Program-made: the position numbers and the translations under genes
Shown: in pieces, positions 11,901-31,367 of the stretch
How positions within the stretch are numbered: the stretch's first letter is position 1
Layout: each line of letters opens with the position of its first letter
The notes under the pieces: generated by a model
The model's input: only the letters and a program-made list of their open reading frames with translations
Database searches by the model: none
Told to the model about the DNA's origin: nothing
Assembly (NCBI GenBank): GCA_914767715.1
Contig: OU612068.1
Span: forward strand, 18,664,001 to 18,728,000
Reading direction: 5' to 3'
DNA length: 64,000 nt
DNA from: Membranipora membranacea
Lineage: Eukaryota > Bryozoa > Gymnolaemata > Cheilostomatida > Membraniporidae

Positions 11901-14900
11901 TGCAAAATTGTCCTGTGATATGTGATGTTACTGTAACTATATACTGATTCAATAAAATTCTTGGCACAAGACAAAATTATGACGCATTTGGAAGGTTCCA
12001 TCAGCCGTTGAAGTCTTGATTGCATGTGAAAGGGTTGATTTCAGCATATGCTCTCTATTGCTTTCTATTGATTTCTATTGATTTGATTTCTATTGATTGA
12101 TTTCTATTGATCTCTATAATGCTCTCTATTGATTTGTCTTTGCTCTCTATTTTATCAGCTATGATTGCAATTTAATTGTCATTTATCACTGCTGTTATTA
12201 TAACACAGGATATGGGAGTTGAATGTTTTTTTTTCAAGTTCCTTTTCAAGTTTATCACATTCCTATAAAAAATAGCGAAGGGATAAAAATTTCAACTGTT
12301 TACAATAAGTGTTTGCTGATTTAGTGACATGTGTGTATACAAGACAAAGTTATGACCTCTATGGAACGGTCCATCTCTCTGACATCCGTAATCGACTTTG
12401 GAAGGTTCCAATTCTTATCTCTTCCACTGTTGTTATTGACATAATGCAGCGTTAAAGAGCTCAGCCAATGTAAACACCTATTGGCGCCCAATGGGTGTCA
12501 TGATAACTTATCTCTATCTCTGACAAAGGCATTAATTTTAACCTTGAGTTTATCTTTTATTAGTTAAAAATGTCGATAATGTGAACCAGGATGTGGATCA
12601 TGTAACACGATAGAGAATAAAACACAAAGTTCTATAGAAAGTTTTAAAACAGTGATGCGATGAATATCTAACTGGCTCTTAACACCAGTTGAATAGGTGT
12701 ACCACAAAACATATGATATATGCATTCATTTTGATGCATTTACAGTTGTAAATACACTCAGGTATGATGAGCCAGTGCAGACAGTACAGATGAGTAATAT
12801 AAGAGATATCATATTGCATTATATGTAAATAAAAGATTGGACGAAAGCGGAAAGCAGACATTGACCTGTCACCAAGTTACTTAGTGTCCAGTACAGGGAA
12901 GAGCTATAACAATTATTACAACATATCAGGAGTAGTATAATGGAAAAAAAAGAGTTGGTTATAACCAGGTGTGTACTATCTCTCTGCAGCAAGAGGTAAC
13001 TTAACATAGTTGTGAATACCAGAGAAACAAAGTGCCATCTCTCTTCAAGTGACATCTCTCTTGAAGTAGCAGCAAGATGCTAATATTGACGGATGAGTCT
13101 TCATCATTGACTGTTATCTGTAGCATTAACAGGAAAAGGATAGTCCTCGTCATCACTCAGAGTTTTCCCATTCGCAGATCCTGCAGAATAAACATAATCG
13201 TTTTGTTACATAGATGCTATCATCAATAAAGCATGGGGTAACAAGCTATTGGATATGGAATTGCATAATGTGTGTACGGTAGTATGCAACCTATTACCTG
13301 CTAGGGAAACACCCTCTTCGTATAGACCTCCTAGCAGATTAACTCTTTCTGTCAGCATGTTTTGTTTGCGTCTGGTGTTACTGATGGCATTATCCAAATG
13401 GCTTATAGCTGGGTCACCAGATCTGCTCATCGATTCTCTTTGTTGCCGCTGGATCTTGTTTTGATGATCATTGTGTCCTCTAGTAAGCCAGATAATTTGT
13501 CGTTCTTGTTTTCGGCAAACTTCTTCTTGCTGCTGCAGGCGATGATTAAGACTTTGAATTAAAGCCTCAAGATCCGAAATGGTTCTTTGCGATGGAAATT
13601 GCAAATGGTGCTGATTTTGGAGCGCACACCCTTGTTGCTGGACTTTTTGGCTTTGAAAGTATTTATTAAGCTCATGTCTTTCCGTCTGAAGTTGTTTAGT
13701 GATGCTCTTCATTTCATCTGTTTGCTGTCGATTTTGGGTGGTGAGCTCCTTGATTTTAGCGTCTTGCTGTACATTGAATGACATCTGGTGTTTAAGCTTG
13801 TTTTCAAGATCATCTTTCTCAGCTGTTAGCGTATGGATTCTGTTATTATTCTCAGTCGCCTCTGCTTTGAAACTTTGAATAGCTTCTGATTTCAAATGAC
13901 TCCGAGATGCATGATAATTCATCTGGTCTTTCATCTGCCTGGTCTCTTCTCTTTGCTGTTCCAATTGCACTGACAGACCCTCGACTTTCTGTGATTGCTG
14001 CCGAAACTGGATTGCAAGACCTTGAACTTGGTTGGTCAACTGATGCAGTCCGTTCTTTGGTGATTGGTCGGGCTTGGGTTGTGGGGGTATCTTAGAATGT
14101 TTTTGGTCATCAGGCTTCTAGATAGGGAGATGTCCTCCATTCTTCACCTTCAGATCATCTCTTTCTTGTTTTCTCATCTCTGCGGGAAAATGCTTTGCAT
14201 CTGTAGCTAGACTTTGCATCGGCAAAAGGTGCACTCCCGGATGCTGGGATGGCAGGGCTTGTCCGAAAAGCCCTGTGGGCACTCTTTTTTCCTGCTGTGT
14301 CTTATCTGGAGGATGGTTGGTGACCACGGTGACTTGTTTTTGTATCAGCTTGGAGGGCCAATGAAACACTGATGGCTGATTTGGTTCGGGTTTTCTTTGC
14401 TTAGGAGTTGTTGCATCATGCACTGACTTTGATGTTGCCTTCTTAATCCGGTCATACGCCACATAGACTGTATCCTTAAGTTTTGCTTGCAGAAGTTCTC
14501 GTACATTTTGTGCCAGTCCAATGAGATTCATGCTATTACCTGCAAAAAAATTTATGACAATGTTAACACTATAAGCAATATTAGTTCTGTGAAAGCACTT
14601 ATTTTCTTATCTTATATAGTTAACGGGTTAACAAAACATGGTATGCTATGGATGGTTGGAAATGTGGGCTAATGTGTCAGTCTGACAGCCAACTGGCCTA
14701 GAGTTAGATACCACCATATTGCTGGTAAACCTCTAACAGCAATGGTGCATATTACACCATGCAGGAGTTAAACCATGTAGGTGATAATTTTCCAAGTAAT
14801 GAATTGATGAAGTACAAAATCAGCACATTGGAATACATAGTTGCAGTATAAAAATTAAATGATTATTCTTTTGATTTTAATCTCTTTCTGTAATATACCA

Positions 14901-17900
14901 AATTAATACAAAAGGTGTCAAAATAGTTTGGCTACTGAATCTAGAAATACCCAACCTGACTGATGACCATGTTCCTGTATTTTCTTCCGATCAAAGGCTG
15001 CGGCTCTTGGCAAAATGAGAGGCTGTGTCAGTAGAGTGTATTCTGCGGGGACCTGTCGCCTGATATCAGGATCGGAGTGTAGGGACATGGCTTTGGAACA
15101 TAGCTGAACCATACTGCTTACTGTTGTTATACCATCAGATTGCTCAAGCTGTTGTGCGAAGTATTTAAAGAAGTAAATGCGAGCTGCGGAGTGAAAGGCT
15201 GCTGCGGAAGTCACCACCATAGTGTTTGCTCTCATCACAGAAATATGTTGTACATCAGCTACGGGGACTATTGACATTTGGCCGCCATTATCACTCTTCG
15301 ACTGGTACCTGTAGTTGATACCAACCTGCATCGTAGGCTCTCTCTCACCTTGGCAGGCTTGTATGAGCACCACCTACAAAAAGTTAGGAATGTTTTTATA
15401 GTGGTAATAACTGACAACCTTAACTTGCTGAAGAGAAAGGACAACCGCATTGGAGAATTTGTATTAGAAAACTGAACAAATATTCAACACCTTGTCATGA
15501 TATCCATTGATTTCCCCAAAACTACACTAATAACTTTTAATGGTGGGCGGGTCACCAAATTACTTTTTGACATGCATTGTTGGCTCGAGAGGGGAAGTTC
15601 CCCACTTGACAAAGCTCGTTAAGACAGGATAGGTAATCCCCATTGGTGGTTATGTGGATGGAACTTACAGCTGGTATATGCGATTTCAGAATATCCAAGG
15701 TTTTCAGGAGTTTATTGATCTTTATTCCTCTACCATCTTTATCATACAGAATTCCATTATCTCCATGCGACATTAGGCAAAGAAAGAATACCGAGCAGAT
15801 TTCCTTGATTTCGTCTATGTGCTGACGAATATACTGAGTAAGCTGATCAAATGTCCAGTCGATTAGAGGTCCTCTGATTGTAAAGCCACAATCTTTCAGT
15901 CCTTTGGTTATGTAACCCGCCTCCTCTTTTGCACCATTTCTGTCTGATGTAGTGTAGCACACTAATGCAAACATTTTTGATTTTGCTTGACCTCTGGGAA
16001 TGAAATATGATGTTGTGTGAGGAAAGAGTCGTTCAATAACATCTTTATTCCAGCTACCCTCAAAAAGCATTTGTTTCGTATTTTCTGGTAAGGAAGCTAG
16101 TGTGATACGGACTTCTGAACGGTCATAGGCTAGTAAGACAACATCCAGTTGTTTGTCATCTTTAGACTCGATAGAGCTTTGCAGTATGTCATGGGTGTTT
16201 AGGTATCGCCTTGCATCAATCTTGCCAATCAAAACCAAAAACAGTCGATAACACTTTCCATTCAGAGTGTACTGTAGTGCATCCTCGTTTTTGTCAATCT
16301 TCTGCAAAATAATCGACTCATGATGCTCCTCAGAAACTTTTTCAAGGATCTTTGTCACTCTTGTTAGCTGGTTCACAGCGATTTTACTCTCTATTGCTGT
16401 TCTAGTTCTGTTCTGTTCTGTTATAGTAATAACCTCTTTCTTGAACTTTTTCTTCCATGAATTTACTGTTGGACGGTTTTTGCCCTTCTTATCGTCTTTT
16501 TTAAAGATTCCTCTTCTGTCCATGATGGAGAAACCTCTTTTTTCCATGATTGAGATATGAGTATGAAGATTACCAACTTCACTGTTGGCTGCGCTTGCAC
16601 ATATGAACATTGAAATGGCTGTTCCACTAGGTCATGTGACGGATCAGGCCATAGGCTTTCTGCATTTTGATTGGTTCTAAAATTGTAATGTCTAATAGTC
16701 ATGAGTCTTAGGGCATTGTTGGAAAAACCCATATTCACCATTTTATCTCGCATAAGTCACACCCTGACTTGACTTGATAAAGACGGCTGTCAATTTATAG
16801 GCTTATGTTCTCCACACGGAAAATGTCAAACATGTTGATAAACTGCATAGACAGTTTTCTGAGCTCTGATTTAGGCCTCAGTTCGGAGTTATCCTCTCTC
16901 CAGTTTGGTACTTTTAACCCACGCCGCATAGGAAAAACGTGCTGAAAAGAGGGTTTTCTTGATAACCGCATATAATAGGATAAAAATGATTTTTGTTTCA
17001 GAATCTGCAGCATTGAAAACTCATATGGACATAGTTTGGGAAATCATTTTAGTATTTGGATAGTCAATTATAGCATTTCCTGTGTTGCGGACAATTTGGC
17101 AGAATTTTTCATGAGTTTCGTCATTAAAATTAAGATTGATCAACATTCAAGCCTCCCAATGTTTTGCAGACTCTGAATCAAAAATCAGTTTTTCCCTAAC
17201 ATAAGCGGTTTTCAAGATAACCCTCTTTCAGCAGGTTTTTCCTATGCGGCGTGGGTTAAAAGTACCAAACTGGAGAGAGGACAACTCCGAATTGAGACAT
17301 AAATAAGAGCTCAGAAAACTGTCTATTATCACAGCTGATTGCCAATATCCCATGCCAAAGATTTCTATTTCTACCAAATCCCATTTCAATATTCATCACT
17401 GATCAACTTGCATGTTTGCCTAAAGAGCCTAAAGAAGAGTCTTACCAGAGAAGCCGTAATAATCAAATCGCTGATGTAGCCTGCAGGTTTATCCTGGTGA
17501 GCCTAGATGTTTTTTGCAGTTTCAACTCCTTCATATCACTCATCAACAACCAATCCTCAGCACGCCCGTGTCTTAAAAGGTTGTGTGGGCTCGGCTGTTT
17601 CACGTTACAAATACATTGTCAAGAGTACTTCTCAAATTATCAGCCTCACTCCACTATACAGAGGTATGAGTTCTAATCAGCAGAAGAAAAAAATATACAA
17701 GGTGTGCAATATTGTGAATGGAATTTAAGTGAGTTTGAGGAGTCTTTTTAACATGTCCTTGCACAAATTACATTTATTCAAATACATATATGCTTTTTAT
17801 CGTATCCGAATCGATACTTATCCACCCATAGTACCTCTCCTCTGGAATCTACCATCTACATCTCACTTAGTATGTTGATGGCACAATTTTGTATTGTCCA

Positions 17901-19133
17901 CTGTCAAAAGGCCAGTTAATTCTTATCGACTCAGCAGTATACCAAACTGATACAGGTTGATACAACTGAAATTTTGATACAAGTACTGCAGCGAATTCAT
18001 TTTATATTAAAGATTGAATTTGAAACATTATAAGTGACTATATGGAGAGCATATGAAGTTACCGACTTCAAATGAAACAGTTGCTTGGTGCTGCATCTAT
18101 ATATGGCAAACTCTGATGTCGAAAATTTACCAACGGATAATTCAGGAAAATAATAACTGCTCAAGATGAACTCTCTATGCAACACAATGAAATTTCATAG
18201 AAAAGCGATGCAATAAATACAGAATTTTCAATGTTTTTAGAAATAACAACAAATTATGGTTTTCGATAGGAAAAAAATCAACAACTATAAACCTAAGCTT
18301 GCAAAAAATGCTTCTCTATCCCTATTTCAGCAATAAGAATTGAAGTCATTTGGGGTCATTTTTAATCAACATATACAACAAATTGAACTCTCATATCGAT
18401 AATGTCATATGCTGCCCACTGTTGGTATCCTCATGTCACAAATAAGGGTAACTTTACCTAAATGCCCTTGGAATAGTCAAGTTGCCCCCCTCGGTGTCAG
18501 AGAGGGCAAATCCCAAATACTTGGGTGTTGAATGTTTATGATGTTTATCACACACCAAAATGAAAATTGAATACGTAAAGATTTATTTGTTACAGAATGA
18601 GGGATCCTCATCCTCCAGACTTGCTGTGATGGAAGTTTTATCATCAGTCTATAGGAAACAGGGGATAAGTGGGTGAGTGTAAACGGAGCGGTAACCACAT
18701 GAGGATATAATTATTTATTTTTACTTGTGTTTACTTTGAGTGGACATTCTTTCTCCTTTGGTTTACACTGTTATGTATACAGCTAAGGCTAGGAACTGCA
18801 CAGATATTTTTGTGTTAGCACATTAAAGCCACATAAATTGAGCCAGCGCAGGATTATCTGTGGAATTGAAGCGATAAGATATGCAAGCAAAATGAACCTA
18901 GGTTTTTCATGGATATTTGAAAATGGAGGTTTCCTAATTTTGCAATCCTGTAATAACAACTACTATGTTATATGCAGATTAAAAAAATGCATGTATTTAG
19001 TGGTATTATATATTGTTTTTTTTCTAGGTTATGGTCAGGGGTAGTTCCTAGAGTGATGTGGATTTCTATCGGAGGTTTCGTGTTTTTAGGAGTATATGAC
19101 GGCGCAAAGTATTACTTCAGTAAATGTTTGTGA
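8953..19133 (+). CDS. SLC25A26: Mitochondrial S-adenosylmethionine carrier (SAMC)
   Basis: Imports SAM into the mitochondrial matrix in exchange for S-adenosylhomocysteine (family knowledge). Eight exons: 8953-8985, 9287-9443, 9670-9776, 9965-10159, 10554-10617, 10988-11052, 18596-18672 and 19028-19133. All have GT-AG borders and consistent phases, giving 267 residues (human protein 274). Three carrier repeats are visible through their signatures [16 protein letters not shown] and PLDVAKTR. The second repeat carries the SAMC-like segments [24 protein letters not shown]; the C-terminal segment is [15 protein letters not shown]. The ATG at 8953 is the first in-frame start and gives a short N-terminus as in the family. 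Intron 6 (11053-18595) is unusually long and hosts a complete minus-strand gene. No frameshift or missing signature residue was seen. Confidence 0.95.
11053..13103. other. First part of SLC25A26 intron 6, no exon seen
   Basis: Holds the tandem repeat at 12040-12140 and a short hairpin near 11155-11205 built from gatcaggg...accctccc repeats. ORFs here (such as 11226-11459 and 11440-11655) have no recognisable protein character. Confidence 0.4.
12040..12140. repeat. Degenerate tandem repeat of TCTATTGATT units
   Basis: Irregular repeats of TCTATTGATT, TTTCTATTGA and CTCTCTATTG within intron 6 of SLC25A26. Low-complexity, no gene. Confidence 0.7.
13104..16610 (-). CDS. Caspase-like cysteine protease with long C-terminal coiled coil, nested in SLC25A26 intron 6
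   Basis: Exons in transcript order: 16610-15669, 15373-14956, 14539-13298 and 13180-13104. All splice sites are GT-AG and phases agree (893 codons including the stop). Residues 1-190 are basic and Lys-rich with no recognisable DED or CARD. The p20-like region carries [12 protein letters not shown] (His282) and IQACQGERE (Cys321), the caspase catalytic dyad, 39 residues apart. The p10-like region ends [17 protein letters not shown] but lacks the usual S-x-R-N-P..GSWF pattern. After about residue 455 come a Pro/Gln-rich linker and a 200-residue Gln/Glu-rich coiled coil. Codon 594 is an in-frame TAG (14118-14120), so a protein ending there (593 residues) would keep the protease and lose the coiled coil. 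Function is inferred as C14-family endopeptidase; cell-death involvement is not shown. Confidence 0.8.
14118..14120 (-). other. In-frame TAG inside exon 3 of the caspase-like gene
   Basis: The reading frame continues in the same frame for 270 codons beyond this TAG with coding-like composition, then splices to a good last exon. The TAG sits in ctccctatctag|AAGCC, which itself looks like a 3' splice site. A possible donor (ctgaag|gtgaag) lies 30 nt upstream. The options are a 30 nt intron, a nonsense allele, readthrough or a sequence error. Confidence 0.75.
16849..17324. mobile_element. 476 bp fold-back element
   Basis: The left arm (16849 to about 17011, starting agacagttttctgagctc) and the right arm (about 17168-17324, ending gagctcagaaaactgtct) are inverted copies. 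They share internal ggtacttttaacccacgccg and its complement. The spacer is about 155 bp and no ORF is intact. The element lies in SLC25A26 intron 6, only 240 bp upstream of the caspase start codon. Confidence 0.75.
17325..18595. other. End of SLC25A26 intron 6, no exon seen
   Basis: ORFs at 17416-17676 and 17507-17728 lack recognisable character. No splice-flanked coding segment was found before exon 7. Confidence 0.4.
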
Positions 19134-19656
19134 CAGAAGACAGGCAAAGTTTTGACATCAGGTGATACCTCTTAATCTTATTTTAGGTGGTTAATTTTAA
19201 GTTATTTCATCACATTTTGCATTGCATGGCCACCAAACACAACTGATGGTCGATCCCACTGCAAGGCAACTCAACACTTTCAAAATTAGTTGTCAACTAA
19301 AATACTTTTGCTAGTGTTTTTGACCAGAATTTCAATCAGCCATGGAACGTTGATAGTCCAGAGCTAGACACTTATTCAAGGAAGTAAAGGGTGTCAGTTG
19401 ATCCTATTTTGTTGTAAGACAGCCTTCCAGTCACCTTGTTAATGAAGGTAATTTTTGTTGATGTTTTGTATATGTTCAGTCATTCAGGCTATGAGTTTAA
19501 TACTATGTTGAGATGAAATTTTACTGTTTCCTCCTGAGTTCTGCTAGTAACAGAGCCCAAAAGCTGTGCACTCTTCATTCTACACTCAATTTCATAACTG
19601 TGTCTTACTGAGACTTGTTGCTTTTACGTCTCTGATGATTGTTTGGTGTGCCAAGG

Positions 19657-19662
19657 AATAAA
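19657..19662 (+). terminator. Poly(A) signal AATAAA for SLC25A26
   Basis: AATAAA, 524 bp after the SLC25A26 stop codon. It is the first canonical signal noticed downstream. Confidence 0.45.
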
Positions 19663-20344
19663 TTATTTTCATATTCTCGTTCCAAAATCTGCCGAGCATA
19701 TACGACTATTTTCAATAACTTGGCGTCATCAAGGAGTATCTTTCACGCTAGAGTTGAATCAAAGAGTCCTTGGTTGGATTTGGTTGCATCTATCGTTGTT
19801 CAAACATGGTTAAATTGAATCTCTGAATTAAAAAATTAAAATTGATAAGCCGTACAGGTTCAAGATAATAGCATTAGATTTTGTTCATTATTATAAATGA
19901 ATATCTCACTGTAACCTAAGAGCCTTGAAAGATGATTCTTCCAATCGAAGTTTAGTCTCGTGCCATGAGGTTAATCTAAGGCGTTTGCTTGGTGGCTTGG
20001 AGCAGTTCATATAAAACTTGCTTGGGACTGCGTACGCTCCAAGGCAGGCTCTAAGTCATGGTTGTAATCACAAAGTACACCTATCAAACTGCTACAAGCT
20101 CCAGAAACTTAAAATTACTCAAAATAGACTCAAAGAAGTACAGTTTAGTCATTTTTGATCGACAATAAAAGTATGGTGGGTTGGTCACCCTTCCCCCGTG
20201 TGAGGGACACCCTCCCTGCTCAAACTCTCTTTTCCACGCTATAAGAGTACTGTGTGACATAATTTAGAGTTGTCTATACATTCACTGTTAGGATCAGTTG
20301 ACCAAAAATGACAACTCCTTATTCATCTAGTTCAAACATAAATA
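19663..20344. other. Intergenic, no gene seen
   Basis: Unique-looking sequence with no splice-flanked coding segment or obvious repeat. Confidence 0.4.
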
Positions 20345-20395
20345 TACTGGGTAAGCTAAAGCAGGCCATATGGTGCGAACATTATCAACTTTGGA

Positions 20396-20689
20396 ATGAT
20401 GGAAGAAATGGCTCGTCTTAGACGGTTGCAAATTATGACTCCTGATAGCCTTGTTGTCACTGCACCACAAACCAAGTTGGAAAAAAATTTTCTTTCCTGT
20501 GTTGATTCTGCACTCATCAATGTTTCCCCTTTGCCAAGACTTATAACTGGTGTTGAGAAGTTGAACACCGGGCATCTGGTACTCATACCATACAAAGATG
20601 AACTGCTAAATGGAAAAAAACAAGTTATCATACAGATCAGGGACAAGTTAGTATCCAGTACACTGACTCACTCACAGTCACTACTATGA
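20396..20689 (+). CDS. Orphan ORF or exon, no function assigned
   Basis: A 97-codon ORF starting MMEEMARLRRLQIM and containing KLEKNFLSCVDSA, LPRLITGVEKLN and NGKKQVIIQIRDK. The frame is open upstream to an AG at about 20363-20364. A possible donor (gacaa|gttagt) occurs near 20644, after which the peptide loses character. The composition looks coding, with charged amphipathic stretches. It has no visible partner exon and does not resemble the N-terminus of the downstream ZnT5. It may be a lone exon, a decayed gene or chance. A 96-codon minus ORF overlaps it. Confidence 0.25.
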   Translation: MMEEMARLRRLQIMTPDSLVVTAPQTKLEKNFLSCVDSALINVSPLPRLITGVEKLNTGHLVLIPYKDELLNGKKQVIIQIRDKLVSSTLTHSQSLL

Positions 20690-20832
20690 GTATGACTCCA
20701 CCCAGTACCAGTTTGCGGAGTTAACTGAGTTAGGGGTAGTAATGTTGAGTTAAGCAAGGTAGAAAGAGTGTCACTGAAAGAGATACATACATACACTGAT
20801 ACACTACAGTAGTTAAGTCAAAACGACACTCT

Positions 20833-20963
20833 TCTGGCCCCATACATAGGCAGAAGGAGTTTGACAGCCGTGTGAACTGCCCCCTCCCCCACCCTATGAA
20901 CTGCTCATACTCATAGGGGGGCAGTTCACAGGCTGGCAAACTCCTTCTGCCTATGTCTGGCTC
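20833..20963. mobile_element. Palindromic miniature element with 8 bp target duplication
   Basis: The arms cataggcagaaggagtttg (20845) and caaactccttctgcctatg (ending 20955) are inverted copies, continuing inward as gtgaactgcccc and ggggcagttcac. The flanks tctggccc (20833-20840) and tctggctc (20956-20963) match at 7 of 8 bases. The CATAGGCA termini are shared with the element at 6506-6605, so they probably belong to one family. Confidence 0.65.
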
Positions 20964-21545
20964 TTGCTTGGTTGGGCCTGTAAGCTAGTACTTTGCTCAA
21001 GTGTGATTTGATTTTGGCTAGGATTAGAGATCATAGACTAGACTAGCATGACTGCTATGATAATTATTATGTTCAAAGGTTAGTTAAATGTGATGAATAG
21101 CATGAGCTTTTTAACTATTATCACTTTTTTCCCATAAGCAGAATAGGCCTTCTGTAGTTTGTGCAATAACAGTGGTTGTGTGCCCCTGTGATCGAGGCCT
21201 CCACCACTAGATCACACGACTGCTAGCCTTGCACAATCTGAAATAGAATAAGGCCGGTGCTTTCTCCCTATTTTTAGTTTAAAGTGTTCTGAAGCCCAAG
21301 TCGTGTTCCATACATGGTTTGTTGATAGCATATAACACAATTATGTATACTATCACATTAGACTTAAATCAGGCATTTAATATGTAAGTTAACTCTGCTC
21401 TTGGATTTACACATTTATCTTCTCATTTTTTCAATTATGCAGCTCATTCGGAAGCAGTCCTTCATACCAGACTGGCACACCGCTTCTCACAACAGCTTTG
21501 TTTGTGATCTAACCCAGTCTTGCTTACTCAACAAGAGCATTGGCC
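20964..21545. other. Region upstream of SLC30A5, probable promoter and 5' UTR
   Basis: An AG at 21442 (ttcaattatgcag) may open a 5' exon that runs into the ATG at 21546, so an untranslated first exon may lie upstream. No TATA box or other element stands out. Confidence 0.3.
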
Positions 21546-30457
<8,912 letters not shown>

Positions 30458-30754
30458 TTCATATCTCTCCTGCTGGATCTGATTTGTAATTCATAAATCT
30501 TGGTGCTGTATTGTGTATATATAATATTGAAATGATGCATTGTTCATCTCATCTAGAGATTACCTCAGTAAGTTTGAAGGCTAGGACTAGGTCCCAATTA
30601 TGATTTTTGACGAAGACAAGGACAATATTTAATTAGACATCGAGACCAGATGTGCCAAAACTGTATCCATTCTTTCATCTTTAAAAGTAATGTCTTGGCA
30701 TTCTTGATGAATTTTACATCTATTTATTGCAGATAGTTTTTAGATGAAAAGTCA

Positions 30755-30760
30755 AATAAA
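30755..30760 (+). terminator. Poly(A) signal AATAAA for SLC30A5
   Basis: AATAAA, 298 bp after the SLC30A5 stop. A reverse-strand AATAAA (TTTATT on plus, 30723-30728) lies just before it and could serve the convergent minus-strand gene. Confidence 0.5.
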
Positions 30761-31367
30761 CCAGAAACAACTATACACAGCTACTATGTGTACATTCCAA
30801 TATGAAAAAATAAAATCTTAACTGTTCCTGCATACCCTCTGAAGGAATTGTAAAAATAGAACAAAAACATTAAAATAACCACAAGTAGGAACATAAAACA
30901 TAAACAAATTCCAAATTTAAAAAACAAAATCATGCATCTAAATCCCCATGCATACCCTATAGAATACAAAATAAAGTAAAATATTAAAATTGATATAGAA
31001 TTAAACAAAACATTAATGCAAGTAATCCCAGTCTGTATTTTCCAAGTGACTGCCTGTCAAGCAAAATTTACCTGCTGAGAAACGACCTAAAGAATTGTAA
31101 GATAAATGATTACCTAACAAGTTCTGTACCATGTAATATATGATTTTTTACATACTTTCATAACAAGCCCAATAGTAAATAAAAAATCGAACCGCATCTT
31201 ATTTTATGTCAGTGTTCATAGCACGTCCATGAATTTGGAGACATTCTTCAGCATGCATAGCGCGACTGTCTGGATAATACTGCGACTTGTCCAATTAAAT
31301 TCAAAGACCTGCTACCCCAGCTTTATCTATTAAAGTGGAACTCAAAAGGTAATCTCGGAGTAGTGCA

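Noticed and set aside
16463-16753. 96-codon minus ORF near the caspase start
   Set aside because: It is out of frame with the caspase exon it overlaps and has no domain. It was also considered as an extra N-terminal exon, but no phase-compatible splice was found.
30784-31008. Hydrophobic 74-codon minus ORF
   Set aside because: AT-rich low-complexity translation (Phe/Leu/Ile) in the intergenic 3' region, with no start context or splice support.
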